Of a stretch of DNA of 64,000 nt, positions 27,953-37,083 are shown one piece after another. Source of the stretch: Synechococcales cyanobacterium C42_A2020_086 (GTDB lineage: Bacteria; Cyanobacteriota; Cyanobacteriia; Elainellales; Elainellaceae); the NCBI GenBank assembly GCA_015272325.1, contig JACYLU010000008.1, positions 124,001 through 188,000 on the forward strand. Reading direction: 5' to 3'. Every line of letters begins with the position of its first letter. Position 1 is the stretch's first letter. The notes under the pieces were generated by a model. That model was not told the DNA's origin. It saw only the letters and a program-made list of their open reading frames with translations, and did not search any database. The translations under genes were made by a program, and so were the position numbers.

Positions 27953-29380
27953 TCAATGATGGGATATAGGCGATGAAGTATAGGCGCCTGCAGAATACTT
28001 TCTACAGGAACAACTTCCGTTGCGATTAGTTAAATTTATTCGGTGCTCATGCCAACGCAACCCAATGAGCATAGCCATGGTGAGCATAAAGCCTGGTTCT
28101 TCCATTTGCGTGAGGAAGAAACCGTAAACAAATATGGTCAAAGCCAGCCACTTGCAGAAATCATCAATACAGAAATAATTCCACACAATGAATCCAAGAA
28201 AGAGATAGGCAGCTACTCCTAACCAGCCTTGATCTCCCCATATTCCAGCCCAACTAAATAGCGGAACGTACAGCGTAGTTGAGAGAGCAATCCAGTTACT
28301 GTTGATAAAACTCCACATTTCTTCATACAAAGGATGTTTTGTGGCTCCGAGTTGAGACAGGATGCTCCACATATCATTAATTGTCCATCCTCCCAATCGA
28401 CCCAACGTATGACCGGGACCAAGACCTAAAAACCAGTTAAGGGGAGAGCGGTAGTAGTTCAGAACTCTGCGGATACCCTCTAGTTTGACGTCAAGTCCAC
28501 CACCTGTTCTACTATTATTGATATCGTCTCTACTCAACCAGTGAGCGTAGGACTCAAACGTCTCTAGATTATGAACCGCCCATAGGAAAACTGCAACTAC
28601 CAGGGCGATGCAAATTCCATAGATCAAAAGTTTCTTCAAGTTCTGAAACTTACTTAATACAAGTATGAGCCAGGCTAATCCACTAACCAGGACGACCTGC
28701 TTCGTATCAGAAATTTGAATTTGATAAATTGTAGCTACCAGCCCGAGAATTCGTATCCAAAGCGGAATAATTTTGAAGTAGAGAATACAATAGATAGAGA
28801 AACTGACTGAAACCGCCGTAGAAATATAGCCACCAGCTCCAGATATAAAGAAAACTCCCTGCACTCCATCTGTTTCATCGTAGGGTGCAGCGCTGATGTG
28901 TCCAGCAACGAGAAGAAATCTCTGAAGGATTGCCAAAACAAGATTGATGACTGCCGAGATAAGCAACCATCGTCTCAGTTTGTTCAGTTTTTCAACTGTG
29001 AATCCAATACAGGAAATAGCTAGGAGGAACATAAAAGGTTCCCCAAGAATCATGAAATTGATGACAACGTTAGCAATCCCAGCATCATTTAAGAACGCGC
29101 TAGCAAACATGACGCAAAGCAAAATCCAGATCCCGGCAAAGAGTGCCCAAGCGACCGCAATTTGATGACGATCTTTGACGCGACCACTGCAGATCGCAAT
29201 AATCATCACAAATAGGACAACTGGAAAATGTAGAAAATTGAGGATTGAAGGGGCGCCAGTAATAGCACAGAAGATGCGAGAATAGAATGTCGAGCAAAAA
29301 GCAACAAAGATCAGTGTGGTACTACTAATAAGTAACCCTGCTTGCTTCTTCCTCAAGGCAGTGATTGGTTGGCTGAACAT
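27953..29380 (-). CDS. Wzy/O-antigen ligase-like membrane protein
   Basis: 475 residues from the ATG at 29380. About ten to eleven membrane helices are visible, with a large outside loop at about 290-390 (WLSRDDINNSRTGGGLDVKL, FLGLGPGHTLGRLGG). The G-x-G-x-G-H pattern and the position of the loop match the Wzy_C/O-antigen polymerase fold. It probably polymerises or ligates lipid-linked repeat units at the outer face of the inner membrane. The start lies inside the 3' end of the upstream glycosyltransferase, a 56-bp overlap, which suggests coupled translation. No strong ribosome site is present. Confidence 0.8.
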   Translation of the reverse strand: MFSQPITALRKKQAGLLISSTTLIFVAFCSTFYSRIFCAITGAPSILNFLHFPVVLFVMIIAICSGRVKDRHQIAVAWALFAGIWILLCVMFASAFLNDAGIANVVINFMILGEPFMFLLAISCIGFTVEKLNKLRRWLLISAVINLVLAILQRFLLVAGHISAAPYDETDGVQGVFFISGAGGYISTAVSVSFSIYCILYFKIIPLWIRILGLVATIYQIQISDTKQVVLVSGLAWLILVLSKFQNLKKLLIYGICIALVVAVFLWAVHNLETFESYAHWLSRDDINNSRTGGGLDVKLEGIRRVLNYYRSPLNWFLGLGPGHTLGRLGGWTINDMWSILSQLGATKHPLYEEMWSFINSNWIALSTTLYVPLFSWAGIWGDQGWLGVAAYLFLGFIVWNYFCIDDFCKWLALTIFVYGFFLTQMEEPGFMLTMAMLIGLRWHEHRINLTNRNGSCSCRKYSAGAYTSSPISHH

Positions 29381-30527
29381 AATCGACGGTTTGGTCGGCA
29401 AACTGGCTTACCCTGCAATATAGCTCTAGATGCTGCCGAGCGACTACTGCTTTTGAAAAACGGTAATCTCTCAACTGCTGATCAGGTCGAGAACTATTAA
29501 TTGCTTGACTGATTGCCTGGCAGAGGTTTTCGATTGGATCTCCTTGTAAATCAAAATAGGTGCAAGTCTCAGAACCTATTTCTTTGAAAACCGGAATAGC
29601 TGAACAAACCACTTTACAAGAAAGATAAAGTGCCTCTGCTAGGGGTATGCAAAACCCTTCTGTAGAAGAAGATACAATGAACGATTGACAGTTTTGATAC
29701 AACCAGCACAACTCACCATCGTCAATGGATGATAGGATTAGTACCTGATCTCCCAGAGAAAGGTAATCAATCAACTGGGTGATATAGTCAGTTTGGGGAC
29801 CTGGACTACCAACTATGATCAGTTTGGTAGAAGTGTCAAGCCTATTTTGCCTTAGTAGTAAAGAAAACGCCCGAATTAATAAATCTAGATTTTTATTCTT
29901 CCGATGCTGACCAACCGTCAATAGGAATGAGGCTACTCGATCCTTTTTGACGCTTACAGGAGGGAAAGGAGTAATATCACTAAAATCAACAATGTTGTAG
30001 ATGACGCTAATCGGCTTTTTAAAGATAAGGTTAGGACAATAATACTTCAAGCTCTCTAGAGTTGCTTGCGATACACAAGTTAGCCGATCACTCTGCTGAA
30101 TACATTGTTGTAGAAAAACACGATTGAAGAAAGCTTGCCGAGGTCCGAAATTCTCAGGGCATTCATAGGGATACAGATCGTGAATAGTTGCAACAACAGG
30201 GCAGGGAAAAAGCGCTCGCCAAAAAGGAAGTGGAAAGGACAAGTGAACAATATCTGGTTTCACCTTTTGTGCCAACTTTGGCAAGCCAAATAGGAACCAG
30301 ATATTTCTAGAAAGAGAGTTATTTTTAATATCAATATACTCTAAGAAAATCTTAGATGATTCTAAAGAAAAAGCCTTTAAAAAATACTGCTTCTGCCACG
30401 TGCCAACTACTAGAGTAACTCGTTTCACTTCCTCCGTTTCTGCTAGGCAACGAGCCAAATTCGCGGCATAGCGACATACACCTGTAGGCTTCAAGGGTCT
30501 GTGCAGAGCAACAATTAAAACATGCAT
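29325..30527 (-). CDS. GT4-family glycosyltransferase
   Basis: 400 residues, GT-B fold. The N-terminal domain starts MHVLIVALHRPLKPTGVCRY, with the glycine-rich acceptor loop. A hinge TVGQHRKNKNLDLLIRAF leads to the nucleotide-sugar half, where SSSTEGFCIPLAEALYL gives the E-x7-E motif that binds the donor ribose and phosphates. It is a retaining enzyme using a nucleotide sugar such as GDP-mannose or UDP-sugar; the sugar cannot be told. It overlaps the polymerase gene downstream and lies 37 bp after the preceding glycosyltransferase. Confidence 0.88.
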   Translation of the reverse strand: MHVLIVALHRPLKPTGVCRYAANLARCLAETEEVKRVTLVVGTWQKQYFLKAFSLESSKIFLEYIDIKNNSLSRNIWFLFGLPKLAQKVKPDIVHLSFPLPFWRALFPCPVVATIHDLYPYECPENFGPRQAFFNRVFLQQCIQQSDRLTCVSQATLESLKYYCPNLIFKKPISVIYNIVDFSDITPFPPVSVKKDRVASFLLTVGQHRKNKNLDLLIRAFSLLLRQNRLDTSTKLIIVGSPGPQTDYITQLIDYLSLGDQVLILSSIDDGELCWLYQNCQSFIVSSSTEGFCIPLAEALYLSCKVVCSAIPVFKEIGSETCTYFDLQGDPIENLCQAISQAINSSRPDQQLRDYRFSKAVVARQHLELYCRVSQFADQTVDYVQPTNHCLEEEASRVTY

Positions 30528-30564
30528 TAAACAGCTCCAGAATATTCAAGGTTTAACTTTGAAT

Positions 30565-31812
30565 CTATGTCTTCATTACTGTAGGATGAAATGAGACTAA
30601 ATCTTGATAGATCTGTGTAAATAGTTTTCCTTTAACATCCCAACTAAACAGTTCTTGAACGCGCTGTTGCCCTCTGCGCCCCATCTCAACGCGCAAGTTG
30701 ACATTTTCAGCTAATTGAATCATTGCTTTTGCAAGATCTGAGACACTTTGTTCTGGAGTGTGAGCTGGAATTCGAAATCCTGTTTCAGAGGTAACCTGCT
30801 CTGCAGGCCCTCCCAAATCTAGACAAATGACGGGGCGACCTGCTGCCATTGCTTCCAGACAAACCCAACCACCAGAATCATGTAAGCTGGGGTGTATTAG
30901 AACAGAAGATTGCTCGATTTTTTCCAATACTTTACAGCGGGGTAAATGGCCTAGAAACTTCACTTTATGAGCAATGCCTAGATCTAGAGATAGTGCCTGA
31001 AGGTGGTTTAACTCTGGTCCTTTCCCTAAAAGCCAATATTCTGAATCAGGCAAGTTGGCTTTTGCGAAAGCACGCAAGCCTAGGTGTAATCCCTTCCAAT
31101 GCAATAAGCGGGCAATACTGATAAATCTCACAGGTGACTGTGTAGGAGGAGAGAGTTGAGCAAGACGATCAATTTCATGTTGAAACAAACCGGATTCAGG
31201 CATGATTTTTACATTTTCACTTCCTAAATATCGCACCCGTTTAGCAGTATCTTCAGTCGTAGCATAGACAATCGCGCTACGCTGTGCCGTTAGCCAAGTA
31301 AATGGATCGAGCTCGCCAATTTCACGCGCCAGCATTCGTAACCATTCGTAGATTTGGTTGCGCCAACTAAAATCTCTCCAGAACGGTGCTGGAGCAGTTT
31401 CTCCGCCACCAACAGGTCCCCAAATGAAAGGGATAGGTAGTAATGAAAGAAAACTGGGGGTAGAGTATTTAACAAAGGTAATATGGTGAGCAACATCAAA
31501 TTCAATTTTTCGATGCAGCTTACGAGCTACAAAATAAGCTTGGATCTGCCAGAGGTAATAGTGCAACTGCATCCCACCCGCTTGTCCCCAACGGCGGCTA
31601 TCGTACCAGAAGGGAAGCGTGAAATAGACAAAGTGCAGATTTGGCACAGGATTGCGGGCTAGCTCTGCTTCAATGATGTCTTTGCTCTCGTCAGGACGAG
31701 TCAGTACCCAAACCTGATGATACTTTGCAATCTCCCGGACTAGGTTCCAACCGACACCCGGCTCTGAGCCTTGACCCGGTTCACATGAGTATGCTGATAG
31801 AAGAATTTTCAT
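30565..31812 (-). CDS. GT4-family glycosyltransferase
   Basis: 415 residues from the ATG at 31812. The N-terminus KILLSAYSCEPGQGSEPGVGWN is a well-marked subfamily signature of exopolysaccharide GT4 enzymes. The donor half contains ISIARLLHWKGLHLGLRAFA and HPSLHDSGGWVCLEAMAAGRPVI in pieces, where the usual E-x7-E appears with Asp-Ser-Gly in place of the first Glu region (DSGGWVCLEA). That is typical of this subfamily. Retaining sugar transfer onto the growing repeat unit is expected. It lies between an FkbM methyltransferase and another glycosyltransferase. Confidence 0.88.
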   Translation of the reverse strand: MKILLSAYSCEPGQGSEPGVGWNLVREIAKYHQVWVLTRPDESKDIIEAELARNPVPNLHFVYFTLPFWYDSRRWGQAGGMQLHYYLWQIQAYFVARKLHRKIEFDVAHHITFVKYSTPSFLSLLPIPFIWGPVGGGETAPAPFWRDFSWRNQIYEWLRMLAREIGELDPFTWLTAQRSAIVYATTEDTAKRVRYLGSENVKIMPESGLFQHEIDRLAQLSPPTQSPVRFISIARLLHWKGLHLGLRAFAKANLPDSEYWLLGKGPELNHLQALSLDLGIAHKVKFLGHLPRCKVLEKIEQSSVLIHPSLHDSGGWVCLEAMAAGRPVICLDLGGPAEQVTSETGFRIPAHTPEQSVSDLAKAMIQLAENVNLRVEMGRRGQQRVQELFSWDVKGKLFTQIYQDLVSFHPTVMKT

Positions 31813-31873
31813 GCTGAGCAATACCAGGGAAGATCATCAAACAAGTGATTTCTCTTGATATTTATCGATAGGT

Positions 31874-32638
31874 TTATCCTTGGATAATTTGAGGTTTGAA
31901 GATGAAGTTACAGATATAAGTCTTGCCTAATGAAGAAAGCCCGGTGTAGTTTCTGATATCCTGGTGCTCTTCTTTGGAAAACTCATTCAAGCTCTTGAGA
32001 GTTTCATCTAATAGAAAAAATCCCTCATATCCTAGTGCTAAAACTTTAGAGAAGATTTCTGCTATATCCTTATCTGTATGATGCTTCTGTTCAATTTCGA
32101 CTATCAAAGTTGGACGTTGCTGCGTGATCAATTCGATTGCTCCATCGATTACTGCTTCCTCGTGACCTTCGACGTCAATTTTAATAAATCCGATATTCGT
32201 ATGTCCTTGATCATCTAACCGTCTCAGTGGCACATCGAACGTCTTCATTTTGGCTGAAGTCGTATCTAGCTTCAGGCTACCAAGCTGATCGTACTCAAAT
32301 GCATCCACAAGTGGAATTGCTAAAGTTGCCGCGCCTGTTTGATTTGATAAAGCAATTGAGTAAACAGTCACGTTTGAGAGAGACGCCTTGCTCAGAAATT
32401 TAGCCAAATCTGGGTTAGGCTCGTAGGCAAACACAGACCGGGAAAGCTGTGAAAGGTAGTAAGTGTAGACACCCTTGTTTGCACCAATATCAATACTATT
32501 CTTATGAGGATCTACAAGGTCTTTGAGCAACTTTAACTCTGGCTCACCCGATTTATAATTTGTAGCTGCGATTAAACGGATAGCGATTGGGGGAGGCAAC
32601 ACCCGTCTAAGCGAATCTTTAACAAACATGGATACCAT
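31874..32638 (-). CDS. FkbM-family methyltransferase
   Basis: 254 residues from the ATG at 32638, which has an AGGGGG site about nine bases upstream; the frame is open further but has no better start. FkbM domain blocks: VDPHKNSIDIGANKGVYTYY (SAM motif I), VFAYEPNPDLAKFL (motif II acidic residue), GFIKIDVEGHEEAVIDGA (the FkbM hallmark IKIDVEG) and PTLIVEIEQKH. It probably O-methylates a sugar or lipid-linked saccharide, capping or decorating the polymer. Confidence 0.9.
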   Translation of the reverse strand: MVSMFVKDSLRRVLPPPIAIRLIAATNYKSGEPELKLLKDLVDPHKNSIDIGANKGVYTYYLSQLSRSVFAYEPNPDLAKFLSKASLSNVTVYSIALSNQTGAATLAIPLVDAFEYDQLGSLKLDTTSAKMKTFDVPLRRLDDQGHTNIGFIKIDVEGHEEAVIDGAIELITQQRPTLIVEIEQKHHTDKDIAEIFSKVLALGYEGFFLLDETLKSLNEFSKEEHQDIRNYTGLSSLGKTYICNFIFKPQIIQG

Positions 32639-32697
32639 TGGATTATCCCCCTTGGCAAGAATGTAACAATAGATTAGGCTCAAATTCAATCCAACTA

Positions 32698-33321
32698 TTA
32701 TTTATCGGCAATTACTAGGTAGCTGCCATAGAGAGCAAGTGGAAAGAAACTTTCGCCCAATATACGTGTCATCTTCCCACTACCACAAATTCTGATGTTA
32801 GTAAACCCAATCTGCTCTAATCGTCGTTTCAATTCAATAGGCTCATGTTGCGATACATGTGCTCCTCCCAGAACACTACCTCTGGTTAGCTTCAAGCGTA
32901 TGTAGCCCGGGTTTGGAGTCGTCAATTGCAGTCTTCCGCCGGCTTTCAGAACTCGATAAAACTCTCGTAGTGATTGTTCAACATCTTTTAAATAAAGGTG
33001 TTCAATAAATTCTCCCGCAACAATTGCATCGACAGAGGAATCATTTAAAGAAATATCAGTTGAATAGGAACAGAGCTTGGACTGATAAATTCCAACTTCG
33101 ATCCGATCAAGGCGACCTTTGACACAATCCAGCCCAATCAGGTGAACAGATGGATCTAGGCTTTTCAGCAATCGTCCACCCCTACCGGTATTACACCCAA
33201 CATCCAAAACTGCCATGCCAGGTTTTGAGAAGTGAGAAAAGAACTGCTTGTACCGTTCTAATGTGAAAGGGTCAGTCTCACTAAATTCTTGTGCTTCATT
33301 AAGCACTTCGTATGACTCCAT
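32698..33321 (-). CDS. Class I SAM-dependent methyltransferase
   Basis: 207 residues from the ATG at 33321. Motif I is MAVLDVGCNTGRGGRLL, the acidic residue after strand 2 is in LIGLDCVKGRLD, and post-I blocks are AIVAGEFIEHL and VLKAGGRLQLTTPNPG (the ubiE/Methyltransf_11 type). The start lies 23 bp inside the end of the upstream GT4 gene, so the two are coupled. The likely substrate is a sugar of the polysaccharide or its lipid carrier, judged only by place. Confidence 0.85.
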   Translation of the reverse strand: MESYEVLNEAQEFSETDPFTLERYKQFFSHFSKPGMAVLDVGCNTGRGGRLLKSLDPSVHLIGLDCVKGRLDRIEVGIYQSKLCSYSTDISLNDSSVDAIVAGEFIEHLYLKDVEQSLREFYRVLKAGGRLQLTTPNPGYIRLKLTRGSVLGGAHVSQHEPIELKRRLEQIGFTNIRICGSGKMTRILGESFFPLALYGSYLVIADK

Positions 33322-34471
33322 TGTCAGCTTTCTCCATAGAAGACGTTGTTCCGCTCGCAATTGTTACTTTAAGTAAACTTTCATAAACTCTAGCGACTTT
33401 CTCCGCTGTGCTTTCCCAAGTAAACGTTTTGGCCCTTGCAATGCCACAGCTAATTAATTCTCGATAATATGTCCGATTGTGGTACAAACGTATAACTGCA
33501 GCAGCAATATCGGTAGGGTTAGAAGGATCAACCAATGCTCCAGCGTCACCAACTACCTCTGGCATGGCAGAAGTATTCGATGTGATAACGGGCGTCCCAC
33601 ATGCCATCGCTTCCAGTAGGGTGATGCCGAAACCCTCGTGCAGCGATGGCGCCATTAAAATATCAGCAGCATTGTATAACTGTATCAGAGTTAGCTTGCT
33701 TGGCTTGCCAACATACTTGACATAGGACTCAAGCTCTTGAGACTGAATAAATTGCTTCTGCGCTGTCGTGAAGTCCGCCCCAGCTTTATAAAATTGAATA
33801 GGTAACCTTTTCTCTCTCAGAATCAGAACTGCTTCCAGAATCCTAGTGATATTCTTACGCGGATGATTTGCTCCTACATTCAGCAAGCAAAAGGTCTCAG
33901 GTGTAATCCCTTGCTGCTGTCGAAAAGCAGCAATTTTTGATTGGGGTAAGGGCTGGAACACAGCTTCTACCGCATTAGGAATCACCGTGATCTTAGCTGA
34001 ATTGATTTTAAGAATCTGAGCAGTATCTTTGGCAGTTGCAGATGACACGGCAATAATGTGATCCGCGTGGCGCATTCCGTAGACGGAATATAACCAGGCC
34101 CATCTGCTGACGATAGGCAACTGGACAGACCCTTGTAGGTTATCTCGATAGTAGAAGTTGACTAGATCGTGGCAGGTGACTACAACAGGTTTGCCCATGT
34201 CTTTCAACCAATAGGCAATGTTGGCATCACAGGGTTCAACCACGTGAACGATATCTGCTACCTGCTGCTGCACGAAGCGGGGATAGCGCCAGAATCGTTC
34301 GTAATATTTTCGCAGTCTTAGCGTCAGGGAAGAGCTTTTTCGATCGAAGGATTGGGGGGTCAATTCCAATATTTCCCACTCTGGGCGTACCTTCCTTAGT
34401 CCTGCAATTAGATTGTCGGTGTACATATCTAGACTGAATTCAGCCATTGTCCGAGCGATCGCTACGCGCAT
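33299..34471 (-). CDS. GT4-family glycosyltransferase
   Basis: 390 residues. The GT-B donor half is very clear: LLNVGANHPRKNITRILEAV, ADILMAPSLHEGFGITLLEA with the E-x7-E pair, and MACGTPVITSNTSAMPEVVG. The acceptor half begins MRVAIARTMAEFSLDMYTDN. This is the mannosyltransferase-like branch of GT4, but the donor sugar is not certain. It overlaps both neighbours (10 bp with the gene before, 23 bp with the methyltransferase after), marking a tight translation unit. Confidence 0.9.
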   Translation of the reverse strand: MRVAIARTMAEFSLDMYTDNLIAGLRKVRPEWEILELTPQSFDRKSSSLTLRLRKYYERFWRYPRFVQQQVADIVHVVEPCDANIAYWLKDMGKPVVVTCHDLVNFYYRDNLQGSVQLPIVSRWAWLYSVYGMRHADHIIAVSSATAKDTAQILKINSAKITVIPNAVEAVFQPLPQSKIAAFRQQQGITPETFCLLNVGANHPRKNITRILEAVLILREKRLPIQFYKAGADFTTAQKQFIQSQELESYVKYVGKPSKLTLIQLYNAADILMAPSLHEGFGITLLEAMACGTPVITSNTSAMPEVVGDAGALVDPSNPTDIAAAVIRLYHNRTYYRELISCGIARAKTFTWESTAEKVARVYESLLKVTIASGTTSSMEKADNGVIRSA

Positions 34472-35688
34472 TCAATCACCTCTTCGCAGTGGTGGTTCAG
34501 AACGGTTTGCCAAAGATCCAGTAATCGTTCTGCAATCCGTTCATGGGAGTAGAGTTGTTGTACGCGGTTGAATCCGTACTGTCCTATTTGATGCCGCCAG
34601 TCTGGGTTGCAAATCATTCGTTCTAGAATTGCAGCCAGTTCAGCAGCATTTCCTTCCTCAAAAATTAGATCAGATCGCCCAATTACATGAGGAATTTCGC
34701 CACAGGTAGACCCAATTACAGGAACTCCCATTGCCATCGCTTCAATTAACACATGACCAAACTGCTCTTTCCAAGTCGGTATTGATCGAGAGGGTAGAAC
34801 TAATACATCAAACTTGCTGATCTCAGTAGGAGCTTGTTCGTGCCGAACTGCTCCCCGCCAAGTCACCAAGTCAGCAACTTGTTGCGCTTCTGCTTCCTGT
34901 TTGAGAAGTGTTTCAGCGCTTCCTGAACCGCACAGTGTAATTCTGAATCTGAGGCCCTGATCGCGTAGCTGTCTTGCTGCTGCAATTAGGGTATCAATGC
35001 CCTTTTCAGGAACTAACCGCCCCAAAAATCCGATATTGAATTGATCACGATTCTGGTCTGGCCCTTGAGGCGAAAAAAATTGGGTATCAACTCCCATCTG
35101 AGGCATGACCTCAATTGGCCCAGTGTAACCCCATTTCTTGAGCAGTTTTGCTCCATCTTCATTGCCAGGAATGAGAGCACGAGCTGTGTTGAGAACGGAT
35201 TGACAGATCAATTGGCGCAAAACGGGAAGCGTTCGATCCAGGTTCTCCCAACCGAAAACTATCAGGGGTTTTCCCTTCAGCCTGCTCCAAATCGAAACTT
35301 CAAAGGTGATGAGCGAGAAAACCTCTTCCTCAACCTGAATAATATCTGGCTGAAAATCGCTTAACACTTGCCAGAGTGTCCAGGGAGCATAAAGATGAGC
35401 GCCTCCACGACCACTAAACAGAACCGGCTTTGCATAAAGTTGGATGCTGGGGTGAGGAGCTTCAACCGGAATAGCCCGATTCCACTCCAGCGCCTTCCAG
35501 TTACTCGGAACGAGTAATCCTACATTGACGTTGCCCATCGCTGCGATTGCAGCCAACTTACCCTGATTCACACCTACCACGTAGGCATGGCTAACAAACA
35601 GCACTTTGAGAGCAGAACTTTTTGTTCCTGTTCTGGTAGAAACGTTGATGGCATCAACTGAGATCATCGGCAGCTTGTTTGGATTCAT
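34462..35688 (-). CDS. GT4-family glycosyltransferase
   Basis: 408 residues from the ATG at 35688; the open frame extends 21 bp upstream to a TTG. The GT-B core appears as LKVLFVSHAYVVGVNQGKLA in the acceptor half and NIGFLGRLVPEKGIDTLIAA, WKEQFGHVLIEAMAMGVPVI in the donor half (E-x7-E region EQFGHVLIE). It is the first gene of a four-gene overlapping set (GT4, GT4, methyltransferase, FkbM nearby). An HIP1 octamer lies at the junction with the next gene (34455-34462). Confidence 0.88.
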   Translation of the reverse strand: MNPNKLPMISVDAINVSTRTGTKSSALKVLFVSHAYVVGVNQGKLAAIAAMGNVNVGLLVPSNWKALEWNRAIPVEAPHPSIQLYAKPVLFSGRGGAHLYAPWTLWQVLSDFQPDIIQVEEEVFSLITFEVSIWSRLKGKPLIVFGWENLDRTLPVLRQLICQSVLNTARALIPGNEDGAKLLKKWGYTGPIEVMPQMGVDTQFFSPQGPDQNRDQFNIGFLGRLVPEKGIDTLIAAARQLRDQGLRFRITLCGSGSAETLLKQEAEAQQVADLVTWRGAVRHEQAPTEISKFDVLVLPSRSIPTWKEQFGHVLIEAMAMGVPVIGSTCGEIPHVIGRSDLIFEEGNAAELAAILERMICNPDWRHQIGQYGFNRVQQLYSHERIAERLLDLWQTVLNHHCEEVIECA

Positions 35689-36155
35689 TTCCACCTGAGT
35701 CTGACTCAACCACTCACGCGTTCAACGTGAGACTGTTTGGGTGGGTAAAGGATCTCTCCATTTCTCAAAACCCATCTCAACCTCAGAATAACCAACCTAT
35801 GTTCGAGATTAGGTATAGGAAGCAGGAGGTTGTGTTCAAGTTGTATAAGTTCCTCCTCTGCTGCTGGCTGCTGCACCTTGATTGCAATCTCGACTGCTTT
35901 GGTTGTGCTGAGAGAGGGCAAGCAGAAGCGGCTCGACTGGCATAGTCAACGAGAACTGAGCTTTCTCCAGTTGGGCTTATGTAAGTTGGAACGGTTATGC
36001 TACCAGAAGTTTGCAATTCCCAGGTTGACTGTTTGCCACCCAGAAGTCCTCAAGTTACCTATGCATCGCACAAGAAGCGAGAACAGATGCAGACACGCAT
36101 TGACTTCTCAACGGCTCCAAATAGTTTTCTGCACCAATAAGCTAATGAGTATCTG
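35689..36155. other. Intergenic region with a possible transposase relic on the plus strand
   Basis: 467 bp. A plus frame at about 35885-36020 reads IALVVLREGKQKRLDW, then HSQRELSFLQLGLCKLER and LCYQ. This has the look of the C-terminal end of a cyanobacterial IS transposase, but I cannot fix the family and there is no start or complete domain. The remaining sequence should contain the promoter of the downstream glycosyltransferase set. No terminator is clear. Confidence 0.3.
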
Positions 36156-36983
36156 CTATTCACGTGTAAGCAAAAAGGTATAATAACCATTTTTCTCTTC
36201 TGGTTCATTCTCACTGAGAGTCAATAACTTTAGTCCAGCATCTCGAATGAACTGCTCAATTCTCTTCAATGGACGACCTACTACTCGTAAGGTGTATTTA
36301 CTCTTGACCTTGCCTAATATAGAGTTTGCCTTTTCTACAAGTTCTTCAGCAGAAGCATCAGCAACAAGAAATTCGCAGACTACCTTGCCCTGAGGTTTGA
36401 GTAATCGGGAAAACTCTTCTAAGATAGTTCGACAAACCTCGTCCTTCACATGCAACATGACAGCAAACGAATAGATTAGATCAATACTGCTAGATTCCAG
36501 CTTTGAAAGGGTATTTCCAGTTTCTGTCATGTAGATGATATTGGGTTTAGCGTTAATAGCTTTAGCGCAAGCAATCACACCGTCAGAAATATCTATGGCA
36601 ATCACCTGCCGACAATAACTGGAAACCGCGTTGGCCAAATATCCAGGACCGCAACCATGATCTATTACAGTTGACTCAGATGTAAGATGAGGCTTGACTT
36701 TTGTATCAATCAGTTGCTGACGGCTCAAGCTCATGCGCTGATGTTCAGCCTCTAGAAAAGCTGAACGCGACGAAGTTTGCTCAGCTGCACGAAATTGACC
36801 GAAATAGTGGGGACTAATAGACAATAAATTAAGCGCTAGAGACTTGCGAAAACGTTCAGGTGTAATCTCAACTAGAAAGGGTATGTAAAATGCTCCAAGA
36901 AATTTTTGATCGGGAAATCCTGTAGTAAGAACAATCAGAAGTTTGCGAAGTAAGCTAGTACTACTAGAGCTTTGAGTTTTCAT
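36156..36983 (-). CDS. Class I SAM-dependent methyltransferase
   Basis: 275 residues from the ATG at 36983, chosen because AAAGGAAG stands directly before it; an upstream ATG at 37013 is weaker. The SAM core lies at about 105-215: STVIDHGCGPGYLANAV (motif I), VIAIDISDGVIACAK (motif II), IDLIYSFAVMLHV and LLKPQGKVVCEFLVA (motif III). The N-terminal 100 residues are a basic helical extension of unknown role (RKLLIVLTTGFPDQKF). It is probably a decorating enzyme of the polysaccharide. Confidence 0.82.
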   Translation of the reverse strand: MKTQSSSSTSLLRKLLIVLTTGFPDQKFLGAFYIPFLVEITPERFRKSLALNLLSISPHYFGQFRAAEQTSSRSAFLEAEHQRMSLSRQQLIDTKVKPHLTSESTVIDHGCGPGYLANAVSSYCRQVIAIDISDGVIACAKAINAKPNIIYMTETGNTLSKLESSSIDLIYSFAVMLHVKDEVCRTILEEFSRLLKPQGKVVCEFLVADASAEELVEKANSILGKVKSKYTLRVVGRPLKRIEQFIRDAGLKLLTLSENEPEEKNGYYTFLLTRE

Positions 36984-37083
36984 GCTTCCTTTCTCAAGTT
37001 TGACTGAATTCATAATGCAGGGCGTTGATTCATTTCGCTACTGATAGAACTTCTAGAAATATTAGGGTTTCTTTCTGCATTGC

